A stretch of DNA of 64,000 bases from Mixophyes australis. Its lineage: Eukaryota; Chordata; Amphibia; Anura; Limnodynastidae. Within the stretch, counting starts at the first letter, position 1. Every line of letters begins with the position of its first letter. Position numbers and translations under genes: made by a program. The notes under the pieces are model-generated. The model was not told where the DNA came from. It searched no databases and saw only the letters and a program-made list of their open reading frames with translations. Where the stretch lies: contig JAVHZZ010000011.1 of the NCBI GenBank assembly GCA_036250195.1, positions 55,862,811 through 55,926,810 of the forward strand, written 5' to 3'. Shown piece after piece: positions 1-12,200 of this stretch.

Positions 1-17
1 TACAAACTAAACTGGCT

Positions 18-3000
18 CTACTGAGGCAAGATGTCATCCTCATCCTCATCCTCTGATTCCTCGCCCCCTTCAGTGTGTACTTCCTCATCCTCACACATTA
101 TCAATTCATCCCCGCTGGAATCCACAATCACAGGTCCCTCTGTAGTTTCTGGAGGCCATTGCTGGTCTTCATTGAAGAATTGATAATTCATTTTGACCAG
201 GTTCCCTGCTGCACTAAAAACTCTTTCGGAGTACACACTGGAGGGGGGACAACTCAGGTAAAATAGAGCCAGTTTGTACAGGGGCTTCCAAACTGCCTTT
301 TTTTCCTGCCAGTATAAGTAAGGACTGTCTGACATTTCTACTTGGATGCTGTCACCAAAGTAATCCTCCACCATTTTTTCAATGGTGACAGCATCCAATG
401 CAGCGACAGTAGACGTGTCAGCAATCGTTGGCAGGTCCTCCAGTCTGGACCAGATGTTCTCTGCATCCCCGCCAGTGGGTCGTTTAGGAAATCTCAGCTG
501 TTTCCTCGCAGCCACAGGTGTGGAAGAAAATGAAGGAGGAAATGTTGCCATGTCATGGTCCTCTTCAGATGACAATCTCCTGATCAGCAGGTCTTTGCAC
601 CGCTGTAGACTTGTATCTGCCGGAAACAGAGACAAAACATACGCTTTAAACCGAGGATCCAGCACGGTGGCCAGAATGTATTCCGCTGACTTTAAAAGAG
701 TGACCACCCTCGGATCCTGGCAAAGCATACAAAGGGCTTCATCCACAAGAGCTACATGCTTTGTGGAATCGCAATGCTTTATCAGCTCCTCCCTCACTTT
801 CTCCAGCTGCTTCTGCAACAGCCTGATCAGGGGAATCACCTGACTCAAGCTGGAAGTGTCGGAACTGACTTCTTGTGTGGCAAGTTCAAATGGCTGGAGA
901 ACCTTGCACAACTCGGAAATCAGTCTCCACTGCGCTTGACTCAGACGCATTCCCACTCCTTTGCCTATGTCGTAAGTGGCTGTGTAGGCTTGAATGGCCT
1001 TTTGCTGCTCCTCCATCCTCTGCAGCATAAAGAGGGTGGAGTTCCAGCGTGTCACAACCTCTTGTTTGAGGTGATGGCAGGGCAGGTTCAGGAGTTTTTG
1101 ATGGTGCTCCAGTCTTCGGTAGGCAGTGGCAGAATGGCGAAAGTGTCCTGCAATTTTGCGGGCCACCGCAAGCATATCCTGCACACCTCTGTCACTTTTA
1201 AGATAATGCTGCACCACCAAATTTATTGTGTGGGCAAAACATGGGACGTGCTGGAAATTGCCCGTATGTAATGCCCGCACAATGTTACTGGCGTTGTCCG
1301 ACACCACAAATCCCCAGGAGAGTCTAAGTGGGGTAAGCCACTGCGAGATGATTTCCCTCAATTTCTCTAAGAGGTTGTCGGCGTTCTGCCTCTTACTGAA
1401 ACTGGTGATACACAACGTTCCCTGCCTTGGAACGAGCAGGCGTTTCGGAGATGCTGCTACTGATGCTGCTGCTGCTGCTGCTGTTGCTGCGGAAGGCGAT
1501 GCATCTACCCAGTGGGCTGTCACAGTTATATAGTCCTTAGTTTGCCCTGAACCACTTGTCCACATGTCCGTGGTTAAGTGGACAGTGTGTACAACCGCAT
1601 TTTTCAGAGCACTGAGGACACTTTTTCGTACTTCTCTGTACATCCCAGGTATCGCCTGCCTAGTGAAGTGGAATCTAGACGGGATTTGGTACCGGGGACA
1701 CAATACCTCCATCAACCGTCTAAATCCCACTCCACTGATGGCGGACACTGGACGCACGTCTAACGCAACATAGCTGTCAAGGCTGCAGTTATCCGCTTTG
1801 CAATAGGATAACTGCTGTCGTACTTCGTGCTCATGGCAAACGTCTGTTGTACGGTCAATTGCTTAGTGAAAGACGTAGCGTTCTTACGACTTCCCCTCTG
1901 GGAAGATGACCGACTCCGAGCAGCAACATCAGCAGCGGCAGTAGTAGGCGTAGCGCTACAGGATCCTCCGGAAGAATCCCGGATTGAAGAGGACTCAGTC
2001 ATGCCGGTGACATGGCCTGCAGGACTATCTCCGATCCAGATCGAGGAGGAAATTGACGAGGAGGGTGTTGCTGGTGTGGATACAACGGCACCAAGGGATT
2101 TAGGTGTCCCTGGACTGCTGACGGTCCTAGCCACAGTTCCTGAACTAAACTTAGAATTATGAAGGGTCTTCAGGTGACGTAGAAGGGAGAATGTCCCTAG
2201 CTGGCCAAGATCCTTACCCCTGCTTATTGCAGCTTTGCATAAGCTACATATGGCAATACATTTGTTGTCCGGATTGGGATAGAAATAATTCCAGACCGAA
2301 GAGGTGGATTTTTTGGTCTTCTGCCCAGGCATGACGATGGGCTTTTTCATCCCATGGGCAACAACTGTTTCCCCCCCCTGGTGCCTCATTTAAGAAAACC
2401 ACATCAGCATCCTCTTTGTCAAGTTCCTCCTCAGCGCCAGCTACATCAATATACTCCTCCTGGTGTACAACATTGACACCTTCATTATCCAAATCTGTAA
2501 CTGCACTGTGGGTGATCCTTCCAGCATATGTAGAGGGCGTACTGCAAATGGTGGAAGGAGTCACCTCTTCCCGTACAGTGATGGGAAGGTCAGGCTTCGC
2601 AACCACCAACACCCTTGGACTCGCCTTGGGGATTTGTGATGCCATGTCTTTAGAAGGCAGAGTGGTTTGCTGTGTTGTTGATGACAGCTTAACTCTCTTA
2701 AATTTTTTAGAGGGGGTGGAGGAGGAGGGCTTAGATCGTTGTGTGAAGCTGAACCACTAGTCATGAACACGGGCCAGGGCCTAAGCCGTTCCTTGCCACT
2801 CCGTGTCGTAAATGGCATATTGGCAAGTTTACGTTTCTCCTCAGATGATTTTAATTTCTTTTTTTTGATCATTTTAGTGACCTTTGGCTTTTTGGATTTT
2901 ACATGCCCTCTACTATGACATTGGGCATCGGCCTTGGCAGACGACGTTGATGGCATTTCATCGTCTATGTCATGACTAGTGGCAGCAGTTTCAGGATTAG

Positions 3001-3055
3001 GAGGAAGTGGTTCTTGATCTTTCCCTACTTTATCCTCCAAATTTTTGTTCTCCAT
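18..3055 (-). pseudogene. hAT transposase (ZBED type), frameshifted
   Basis: Cut-and-paste transposase remnant. Read on the minus strand: a basic/acidic N-terminal ORF starts at 3055 (MENKNLEDK). A BED zinc finger at about 2330-2170 follows (SVWNYFYPNP, then CSLC and a later H-x4-H-type end). The RNase-H-like core lies in an open frame 1757-18 of 579 residues. The three expected catalytic positions are visible: LTTDMW, SDNASN and SVYSERVFS. One frameshift at about 1758 (two bases fewer than the 17052 copy) separates finger and core, and the N-terminal ORF is in another frame from the finger. Compared with the sister copies, about 17 residues (the SERRRR segment before KMN) are missing in frame from the C-terminal dimerisation region, near position 200. 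Probably inactive. Confidence 0.9.
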
Positions 3056-3124
3056 TATATGCAGCACAAGAGAGTGTACCCCTAAACCACACACACTCGG
3101 CAAAGGCTTTAAAAATTATATGCG

Positions 3125-3545
3125 GCACAGGAGAGTACCACTGGACTTATACGGCAGGATCAGTGGAGTTATACAGCACTACCACTGGACTTATACGGCA
3201 GGATCAGTGGAGTTATACAGCACTACCACTGGACTTATACGGCAGGATCAGTGGACTTATACAGCAGCACAGGACAGCACCACTGGATTTAAATGGCTGT
3301 ACCACTGGACTGGACACAGGACAGCACCAGTGGAATTATGGCAGCACCACCACTGGACTGAGCAGGATAGAGCACAGGACAGCACCACTGGACTGAGCAG
3401 GACAGAGCACAGGACAGCACCACTGGACTGAGCAGGACAGAGCACAGGACAGCACCACTGGACTCAGCAGGACAGCACCACTGGACTGAGCAGGACAGAG
3501 CACAGGACAGCACCACTGGACCCGGCAGGACAGAGCACAGGACAG
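3125..3545. repeat. Minisatellite in the hAT-1 leader
   Basis: Two tandem families abut. At 3140-3270 a ~44-bp unit with ACTTATACGGCAGGATCAGT repeats about 2.5 times. At 3340-3545 a ~35-bp unit with AGCAGGACAGAGCACAGGAC repeats about five times. Shorter versions of the same words occur on the other strand in the leader of the 17052 copy (17290-17450) and at 31370-31510 in the third copy, so the array belongs to the transposon and varies in length between copies. Confidence 0.85.
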
Positions 3546-3784
3546 CTGTAATTTAAATACATTTCAGAACAGGGTGCGCTCCTCGCCTAAAATAAGTAAT
3601 AAGTGGCAGTGCTATTGCATGGGCTGGTTACTGAAAAAGCTGCAAAAGTGACAACCAGTACCAGGCTGTGCCTGGCTGGGCTGTTCTCCCTATAATATGG
3701 AGATTTGTAGTGTATGATGCCTATGTCATAAAGTGAAACCAGAAGGTGGTGGGCGCCAGGGTAATAGATAAAAGTCATAAAATC

Positions 3785-3844
<60 letters not shown>

Positions 3845-4015
3845 GGAAGCACTAACATCAATATGGACCTGGTAGAGCGTAACATAGGTTCTCTGTCAAC
3901 CCTTCATGTAGCTGGCAAGAACAGTATAGTGGCAGTTATCACCTCAGTCGCTATCACATTATGTCAGGAGAGTGAACCCTGAAAAAATATGTGCTTCAGT
4001 TACTGATACAGATGC
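3546..4015. repeat. Unassigned sequence with a (TA)n microsatellite
   Basis: The only clear structure is an uninterrupted TA dinucleotide run at about 3786-3841. Open frames across it are products of the repeat. Nothing else recognised. Confidence 0.8.
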
Positions 4016-5135
4016 TTGGTTTACCCCCAAATAGAGCTAATGGACACAAAACAGAATTCCAAATTTATTTATTTTTTCCCTTCTCCACAAGGATCCCAAG
4101 GCAGAAGCTATAGATGCCTTGACAAGGTCTTGGAGAGTCTAGGATACATATTCCCTCTCATTCCAAAAATTCTGAGAAAAAGAAAAAAAGAACAAAGTAG
4201 AGGTTACAGCAATTATCCCCTTCTGGCATTGACAACCATGGTTTTGCCTGGGAAATGCTTGGAGAGCCGCCATCGCCCATTATGCTCGGACCTATATCTA
4301 TTTAAAATTTTGGAAAATAATTTTTTGTGTAAGCAAGGTTCAGCCAATCCCATGGCACCAAGTATTTCCCCAAATATTATATTTCTTACAAGAAGTTTTA
4401 AATAACGGCCTGGCACTGAAGGCTCTGAAATTTCAAGTTTCAGCAATAAGTGTCATGCTGGATACAAAATTATCATTGAATTAGTTCATAAAATGTTTCT
4501 TCAAAGCAGTCAAGAGGATGCGGCCATACATGCCCATTTGTAACACCATGAGATTTTAATCTGCTGCTGGGCTCCTTATTGACAGACCCATATAAGCCTA
4601 TTCAAGTGACTCCTCTTAAATGGCTTATCCTTAAAGTGTTCTTGGTGACCAGACGAATAAGAGAAATACATGCATTATGGTGCAAGGAATCATTCTTAAA
4701 TATTTTTCCTGGCAAAGCTATATTAAGGACAAATCCTAATTTTTTTACCCAAAGTAGTGTTTGATTTTTCCTTTGAATGAAGAAATTACATTGCCAGCAT
4801 TTTGTTTACAAGTAAAGAATGAAGAGAAGTGTCTTCATACATTAGATGTGGTAAGAGCAATCTCCACTTATCTGCAGTGAAGAAAGAGACTGAGGAAAAC
4901 TGATCAGCTCTTTGTATTACCTTCTGGAACACAACAAGGAAATGCCCCATCAAAAGGTACCTTTTGCAAGATTGATCCGTGAGGTCATCATACATGCCTT
5001 TTAGGGGAAAGGTCTAGAGGTACATTAATTATAAAGGCACACAACTAGAGCAGTGGCAGCTTCTTGGGCTCAAGAAGCACAAGTGTCATTAAAAGAAATT
5101 TGTAAAGTGCAGATTAATCTACAAGCTTTTCCCCT
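4016..5135 (+). pseudogene. DIRS-type retrotransposon remnant (RT/RNase H end and tyrosine recombinase)
   Basis: The translation starts with YPQIELMDTKQNSK, the PQID-LMATRQN block that follows the RNase H region in DIRS elements. It then runs through a proline-rich linker (FPLIPKILRK) and into a tyrosine-recombinase domain: ARRI-type box as TRRIREIHALWCKESFL at about 4640-4700, LHTLDVVRAISTYL at about 4830, and KAHTTRAVAASWAQEAQ at about 5035-5080, the region holding the recombinase H-x-x-R box. Several frameshifts and stops break it. It lies just upstream of the first visible nlrx1 exon, in the same orientation, and is a dead fragment. Termini were not found. Confidence 0.8.
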
Positions 5136-5648
5136 TGCTGGACAATGGCAGTGATTCAGCTCTTGAACATTGTGCTTTCCTAGCTAGTAAAATTACTGCA
5201 ATAATAATGCCGTCCTCCCCAAATCCTCAACTAGCACTAGACAGTCCGTGCCCCACTATTATTGGGAGACCACGAGTGCTGGGGCTACCTGCATTAGTAA
5301 AAACCAGCACCAAGCAGGTTAGTGCAAGGCTGGTACTTCAAAGGGGGAGGGGGTACATAAAACAACATGCACCCCTCCCTTCCTAAGGCTTCCAGCCCAG
5401 TACTGAAAATTTCTGGAGCTCTCTCTGATCCACCCTTTTCTGCGTGGGTCGGGACACCTGGAGTGGCAACTTTGCCAACCCTGAGGTTCAAGAGTAATAG
5501 ACGGGTTCCTAAGAGCTGAGTCTATTACATCAAAAAAGTAAAACAAACTACAAACACAATTTTGAAATAAAAAAAGTTCAGAAGTTCAAATGCACCTGTT
5601 ACATGTTAGCAGAAATACATGTTAGAAATAATCTTTGTCTTTTTATAG
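5136..5648. other. Unassigned sequence, end of an nlrx1 intron
   Basis: No coding or repeat structure recognised. The last bases form the splice acceptor (TTTTTATAG, AG at 5647-5648) of the next exon. No sequence resembling an nlrx1 N-terminus (mitochondrial presequence) was found here or in 1-5135. Confidence 0.6.
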
Positions 5649-6259
5649 ATCCAATTCAGCAACATCGTCAGCGCCTGTCTGCATGGTTCAGTTGTTTGCC
5701 TATGGAGGAACGACACTTTGGACCTTCCTTTGCTCTTGACTCAATCCATGTGGATCCAGTTATTCGGGAAAGTTCACTGCAAGATATTCTGCGTCCAGTG
5801 TCTGAATTAACTTTGCAACAACAAAGCCCACTGTGTCCACGGAGTATGACTGTCTCCCAGTTGTTCCAACCACACATATCTGGAAAGCCTGTTCGTAATG
5901 TAGTTTTATATGGCACAGTCGGCACTGGAAAGAGCACCCTCATACGGAAATTTGTGTTGGATTGGTGCCATGGGCGTAGCACTGAGTTTCAACTTATAAT
6001 TCCTCTTTCTTGTGAAGATTTGTCCCAGGTTACTGCCCCAGTCTCATTTGCACGGCTCATTAGCAGGAAGTATCTTCATCTGCGAGACCTATTACCCACA
6101 CTGTCTCATTATTCTCGTGTGCTCTTCATACTCAACAGTCTAGAGTGGATGAATCTAGATTTCAGGATGGCCAACAGTGAGTTGTGCAGTGATCCAAGCG
6201 AACTCATGCCACCTGCAGCTATCCTTGTGAACCTTTTGAGAGGATACCTGCTTCCTGAG
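5649..6259 (+). CDS. nlrx1: nlrx1 exon: NACHT NTP-binding half
   Basis: Acceptor AG at 5647-5648. The first codon is split (one base from the missing upstream exon). The exon encodes [13 protein letters not shown], the conserved [15 protein letters not shown] block, Walker A and SCEDLS, and ends with YLLPE. The donor GTGAGA follows at 6260, phase 0. These blocks match vertebrate NLRX1 rather than other NLRs. The open frame extends back into the intron to an ATG at 5603, but the splice site and lack of conservation argue against that start. Confidence 0.95.
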
Positions 6260-9200
6260 GTGAGAAGGAGAGGAATGTAGTTAGAACATTGTTAATGAAG
6301 AGTTAAATATGAAGAATAGGTACATTTTAATAAAAATAAATATCCACACAAGCCCTTAGTTATTGAATAGTCATTATTTTCTGAAACACAAAATGACTGG
6401 GTGTTTGCATTCGCTTACAATTTAGTTTTGTTGTTTCTGCCATGGCGCAACCTGGGGTGGAGATAAAGAGGGATGCGGGAGGGTGGGAGGGGGGGGGGGA
6501 GAGAACACAGTTGACGGTACAGACAATAAACTTTGATGCTTATGGTATTAGCAGTTGTTTATAGCTTATTTTGCAGTTCTGCGTCTATAGCTCTTTTGCC
6601 TTGTCTATAGCCCTAATGCGGTGTATATTGTTGTGATGGGGGTACTGTTACCAGTGTGGTGAGTGCCTTATAGCTTTGATGGTTAAGTCGGGCGGGCGTG
6701 TTTATAGCCTTTTGTTTCCTCAGTGTCTATAGCCCTGGGGGTTATGCCGGACAGGGGTGTTTATAGCCCTTCATTTTTCTAGTGTTTAAAGCTCGCAGGA
6801 TGGCAGTGATATTATTGGCTGCCTGTATATAGCTCTCTGTGTTTAGCGCTTAGGCTTTGTGTTGGTGAGTGGTGGAGATGATAATGGGATAGTATGTGTC
6901 TTTGAGCAGGGGTTGCCCAGATGGGAGATGATGCTATGTGTCGTTTAGGCAGTCTAATGGTATGTTGTGCTGGGATTAAGTGGAGTCTATGTTTGTGGGT
7001 GTATGAATAGGTTAGATGATATGTTGGTGGGAGTTAGAGAAATGTTAAATGCTTATGCTCAAAAATGCTCTTATAAGAGCAGTTTTCCGATGGGGGTGTC
7101 TTCCTGGCGGACGTTGTGTGTAGGCTTTATACTTATCTGTAGAGCTGCTCTACAGATAAGTATCTACCCTATTCATACACCCACAAACATAGTCTCCACT
7201 TAATCCCAGCACAACATACCATTAGACTGCCCAAACGACACATAGCATCATCTCACAAAGCCTAAGAGCTAAACACAGAGAGCTATATACAGGCAGCCAA
7301 TAATATCACTGCCATCCTGCGAGCTTTAAACACTAGAAAAATTAAGGGCTATAAACGCCCCTGTCCGGCATAACCCCCAGGGCTATAGACACTGAGGAAA
7401 CAAAAGGCTATAAACACGCCCGCCCGACTTAACCATCAAAGCTATAAGGCACTCACCACACTGGTAACAGTACCCCCATCACAACAATATACACCGCATT
7501 AGGGCTATAAACAAGGCAAAAGAACTATAGACGCAGAACTGCAAAATAAGCTATAAACAACTGCTAATACCGTAAGCATCAAAGTATATTGTCTGTACCG
7601 TCAACTGTGTTCTCTCCCCCCCCCCCCCCCCACTTTCTCTCCCCCCACACTCCCACCCTCCCGCATCCCTCTTTATCTCCACCCCAGGTTGCGCCACGGC
7701 AGAAACAACAAAACAACCAACAAGCACGGGAACTGGAACACCCGGAATATCCATAACGGTAGCACCAGCCCCCAAGAAACCCACATCAATCGCAGACGTC
7801 CGAGGTAAGCTCCCTCAAGAGTCTGCCACCTACTCCCAGGCTTACAATTTAGTATTTTAAAATTGTTTAAATCTCTGAGCAAGGTGCCGATTTTAAAATT
7901 TATATATGCCCTAAAATAGCTGCTTAGTGCACAACAGATGCCTTTGCATGTTCCTTAAGGAAAAGTTAAATAGGTATTAATTGGGTATAGTTTGCCTTTA
8001 GGTAATGAAAAGGTCTGTGCATGGTTTATTTGCACCTAAAAGGGTTATTTATAAATTAGTATTCCAAAACTCATTTCTAGTTGAGCAAAATAATTTAGAA
8101 CATCACAGCCAATAATTGTCCGCCGTCTGTTTCTAAGCACATTCATTTATTACCATGAAAGATCTCCATTACATGCACCAGCGCTAGTTGTTTGAAAATT
8201 AACTACCTTACTATTTAATACCTATATATTATATGGATAAAGCACTGATACATATTTTATTATTAAGTAGGGTAAAGGTAGAACAAAAATAATTCCTTGT
8301 CTAACTTAATATTTCATGTTTCAAAAAAGCTTATATTGGATGAGAACAATCGAGGTTAATGCAATGTTGTAAACATCTTCTTTTCCCTTTCAGGCAAATG
8401 TCCTGGTCACCACTCGTCCTTCTGCACTGAAACGAATTCCAGGGAAATATGTAGGCCGGTATGCTGAGATCTGTGGCTTTTCAGACATGGAACTACAGAA
8501 GATGTATTTCCACTTACGTTTGGTCCACAAAGATGCAGATCCTCGGGAAACCGAGAACTTGGCAGAAATGTTAAGCCGAAATTTAGAACACCACAGCCAG
8601 TTGTCCGCCGCCTGTTTCCTGCCTTCATATTGTTGGTTAACCTGTGCCACATTGCATTTACTGTATTATACAAAACCGGATGATCCAGCTATGACATTGA
8701 CTGGCATTTACACCAGTTTCCTGCGACTTAACTTTGCTGGCGAAGTACTGGACATAACACATCCCACTAAGATTTCTCTCATGCGTTATGTTGCTCGCAC
8801 TGTAGGCAAGCTGGCTTATGAAGGTTGCCATTCCCGGCGTACTCGATTCACTGAAGCAGATATTACACAGTGTTTTCATGTTGAATTAAACAGTGAGGAG
8901 GAGCTCAATCTTCTCAACGTCTTCCGATCTGATGCCTTTCGTTTTTTTCTGACACCCTGTGTCCAGCCAGGCCGGGAGAACCTCTTTGTCTTCACCATAC
9001 CTGCTATGCAGGAGTACCTTGCTGCACTATATGTTGTGTTGGGAGAAAATAAGACCGCTCTGCAACGATTGGGCAAAGAAGTATCTGAGATTATCAGCAA
9101 AGCTGGAGAGGATGTGGTTGCAGTAGTTAATGTGTTGTCCAAGTTTCTTCCTTTACGCATATTTGCACTTTTTAACCTTTTACGTGTGGTGCCACGCCTA

Positions 9201-12200
9201 TATGGCAGGGTTAGTGGGCAGAGCCGTGATAACATAGCTCAAACAATGACTGCTGAAATGTTCAGAGAGGAGGATTCTTATAATGATGATGTTTTAGACC
9301 AGATAAACTCTAGTATCCTGGGTGTGGAGGGACCATCTCAGCTAGTAGAAGAATGTGATGCTGGGATACAGGAAGCATTTGAATTATTTCCCATTTTCAT
9401 GGCGGGGCTTCTGTCACTTCAAAATCGAGTCATGCTTGACCAGCTAGGCTGTTCCATCATGAACATGGAAGCACTCAAAATAACAAGTGCTCTAAAAAAG
9501 CATCTGTTACGTTGCAGCCTTCGCAGGTTGCCACCTTCTGAGCTCATGGACTTTCTTTTCTTTTTATATGAGTTTCAAAATGAAGGATTCACAGCTGGAT
9601 TGGTGAACTCACTCCGGGATCTGGACCTTTCCACTGTGCGTATGACACCTCTCAAATGTAATGTGGTGGCCACTGTAATCCGTAACACAAGGAAACTGCT
9701 GACTGAAGCCAATCTCAGTTCTTGTCACCTAGATCCTGATGCCATCCGTACATTGACACCAGTACTACGAAGATGCCAGGATGTGAAGTGAGAAACCGAT
9801 AAGGGAGAAGGGTACAATGTGGGGTGGAGTCAGATTGTGCACATTTTGTTTTTACAGTAAAACCAAAATATACTAATGTAGAGATTTTTATTAGCCTCCA
9901 GTGACCATGGAGATCATGATATGACAACTTTTTTATTTACAGAAAGCCACCCATTTATGCACCTATACTTACTAATAAACAGCCTTAGCACAAGTGTCAG
10001 AACCAAAAATGAACATGCAGCTATTGTGATGGAGAGCAGAAGTACATGGGAAACTACATTGCATACCAAATAATCCTAGTTTGTAGGTTGAGGAAGCACT
10101 AGTAGTTTGAATGAAATGTATACTATTTGTCAGTGTTTCTTCTTGCTGCATGTTGTACTAAGAGTTTTGGACATCACAAATTGGGTTGTCTTTTTTTTGT
10201 AAGATATAACTACAGTCCAGTATTTCTAATTACCATCTCACATTTTTTCTTTTATTAGAAGTCCTACATAATAATGATTAAATTCATATTAAAGTAATAT
10301 ATGCTTTTAGACAATAGTTTAAGTCAAAAAAGCATGACTGAAACCTGTAGTATGGTTGCACAATACCATAAACATTATTTTCAACTTAATACTTTTGGCA
10401 AACCCTGTAAAGTGCTTTCATGAGTTAGAGACTTAAATCTATTCCTCTAAAGTTTTATTGCTCACCTAACCCTATTTCTTTCAGTTTACAGATGAACTCA
10501 CTAGGTCCTGATTCCTGCAGAGAAATAAAAGACCTTCTGCTACACACAGACTGTGCAATCACCAGCCTACGGTAAAGTTGGAGAATCCATAAGTCCAATT
10601 AGAGTATTCTAATTTTGTTTTTTGTGAATTTGAATGTGTTGTTAAATGGAAAAAGAGTCATATTAAATTATGTCTGCAAGGGAATAGGGAAGTTTCTGAC
10701 CAATTCAGAAATAGGTTCTTCACAGCAAAAACATACCGTAAAAAAAATGTGCAAATTAAAAGAACTTCTTCATACTTTACAACTTCCATGAGGTAATGGT
10801 GTACTATTTTTAAAATTATAAACATAAAAGTGGTGTCTGTTTTATGTGTCCTCTCCATCTCTCTTGTCACAAAAACAGAGTTGTCAAACATAATATAATT
10901 TCAAATAAATAATATCCCAAAATCAGAAAGGGGTAACTGCGTGTCTGTGTAATAAAATATGCTTATCTAAATCAGTGGTCATCAGTATCTAATCTTCATT
11001 AGGTGGATTTCACTCTTCAAGCAAATAAGGATCCCCAAAAGCCAGGATTAAAGAGTAAACACATAGGGCCTGATGCGGCGTTGGACGTACTCCTGTTAGC
11101 ATAGTGTAAATTCTGCAAATTTGTACTACGCATGTCTACAAAACAAGCTGCATACATATGCACGTATGCAGATCTGATGACTTTCTGACAGTTGTGCTTG
11201 CTTGAGACTGGAGAGGAGAGAAATGGGACAATCTAGGCAGAGTACATTAAAGCTTTAATTGCGAAAAATGCAGAATGCAAAAAAATGGGTACATGAAAGT
11301 TAGAAAACTCCAAACAGCACCGGTGTTAACTCAATATAGCACCCACGTTATAAAATTAGGCCTCACTCCAGCCCCAACATTAAAATAATAGTATTCCCAT
11401 TTAATAAATAAATCTATTTCCCTCCCTCCAAACAACCTCAGCAAGAAATTAAATGGCATTTATGTTTATTAAAAATAATCATTTCCCACAACCATCCCAG
11501 GCATTAAATAATTCATAATCACATTTAATAAATAGACCTCATTTTCCCCAAACAGCCCCACATTCACTTAATAGCACACATTGTAGTCATATACTGTCCC
11601 CCACACACATTATAGTCATTTACTGTCCCCCACACACATTGGCCATTTTTATTTTCCCCCTCCTACAGTCATTGCCCCCCACTGCAGACATTTTCAACCA
11701 CCCCCTCCTCCCCCTGCAGACATTTTCACTCACCCCCTTTTTCCCCCTGCAGACATTTTCACTCACACCCCCCCCCCCCCCGCATACATTTTCAATCATC
11801 CCCTCTTCCCCCTGCAGACATTTTCAATCATCCCCTCTTCCCCCTGCAGACATTTTCACTCATCCCCTCTTCCCCCTGCAGACATTTTCACTCATCCCCC
11901 TTCCTCCTGCATTTTCACTCACCCCCCCCATCTCCCTGCAGACATTTATTGCCCCTCTTCCCCCCCCCCCCTGCAGACATTTATTGCCCCTCTCCCTCCC
12001 TGCAGACATTTATTGCCCATCCCCCCTTGCAGACATTTATTGCCCCTCTCCACCCCCTGCACACATATTCCGTTTCTCTGCCCCCCCTGCACACATATTC
12101 CGTTTGTCTCCCCCCCCCCCCTTCCCTGCACACACATTCCGTTTGTCTCCCCCCTGCACACATATTCCGTTTCTCTCTGCCCCCCTCCCTGCACACATAT

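Larger units (their letters stand above)
1..3545 (-). mobile_element. hAT transposon copy hAT-1, truncated at both visible ends
   Basis: A minus-strand ZBED-type hAT element. It is cut by the window edge on its 3' side, and on its 5' side it stops at about 3545 without the terminal repeat (TAGAGATGAGCG-type) that its relatives at 17052 and 31732 keep. It contains the transposase remnant at 18-3055 and a tandem-repeat leader at 3125-3545. Related, complete copies in this window have perfect 8-bp target duplications, which fixes the superfamily as hAT. Confidence 0.9.
6260..8393. other. nlrx1 intron with foldback insertion
   Basis: The intron is bounded by GTGAGA at 6260 and CCCTTTCAG at 8393. 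It contains the foldback insertion 6427-7839 and a short degenerate copy of downstream exon sequence at about 8084-8136, both listed separately. The remainder is AT-rich and unassigned. Confidence 0.8.

Noticed and set aside
5603..5648. ATG at 5603 as the nlrx1 start
   Set aside because: The leading residues show no NLRX1 similarity and a splice acceptor with matching phase precedes the conserved part at 5649.
7551..7784. Minus-strand 77-codon ORF in the foldback
   Set aside because: Spans arm and tail of the insertion with a G-run; no recognisable domain and no counterpart in the other arm.
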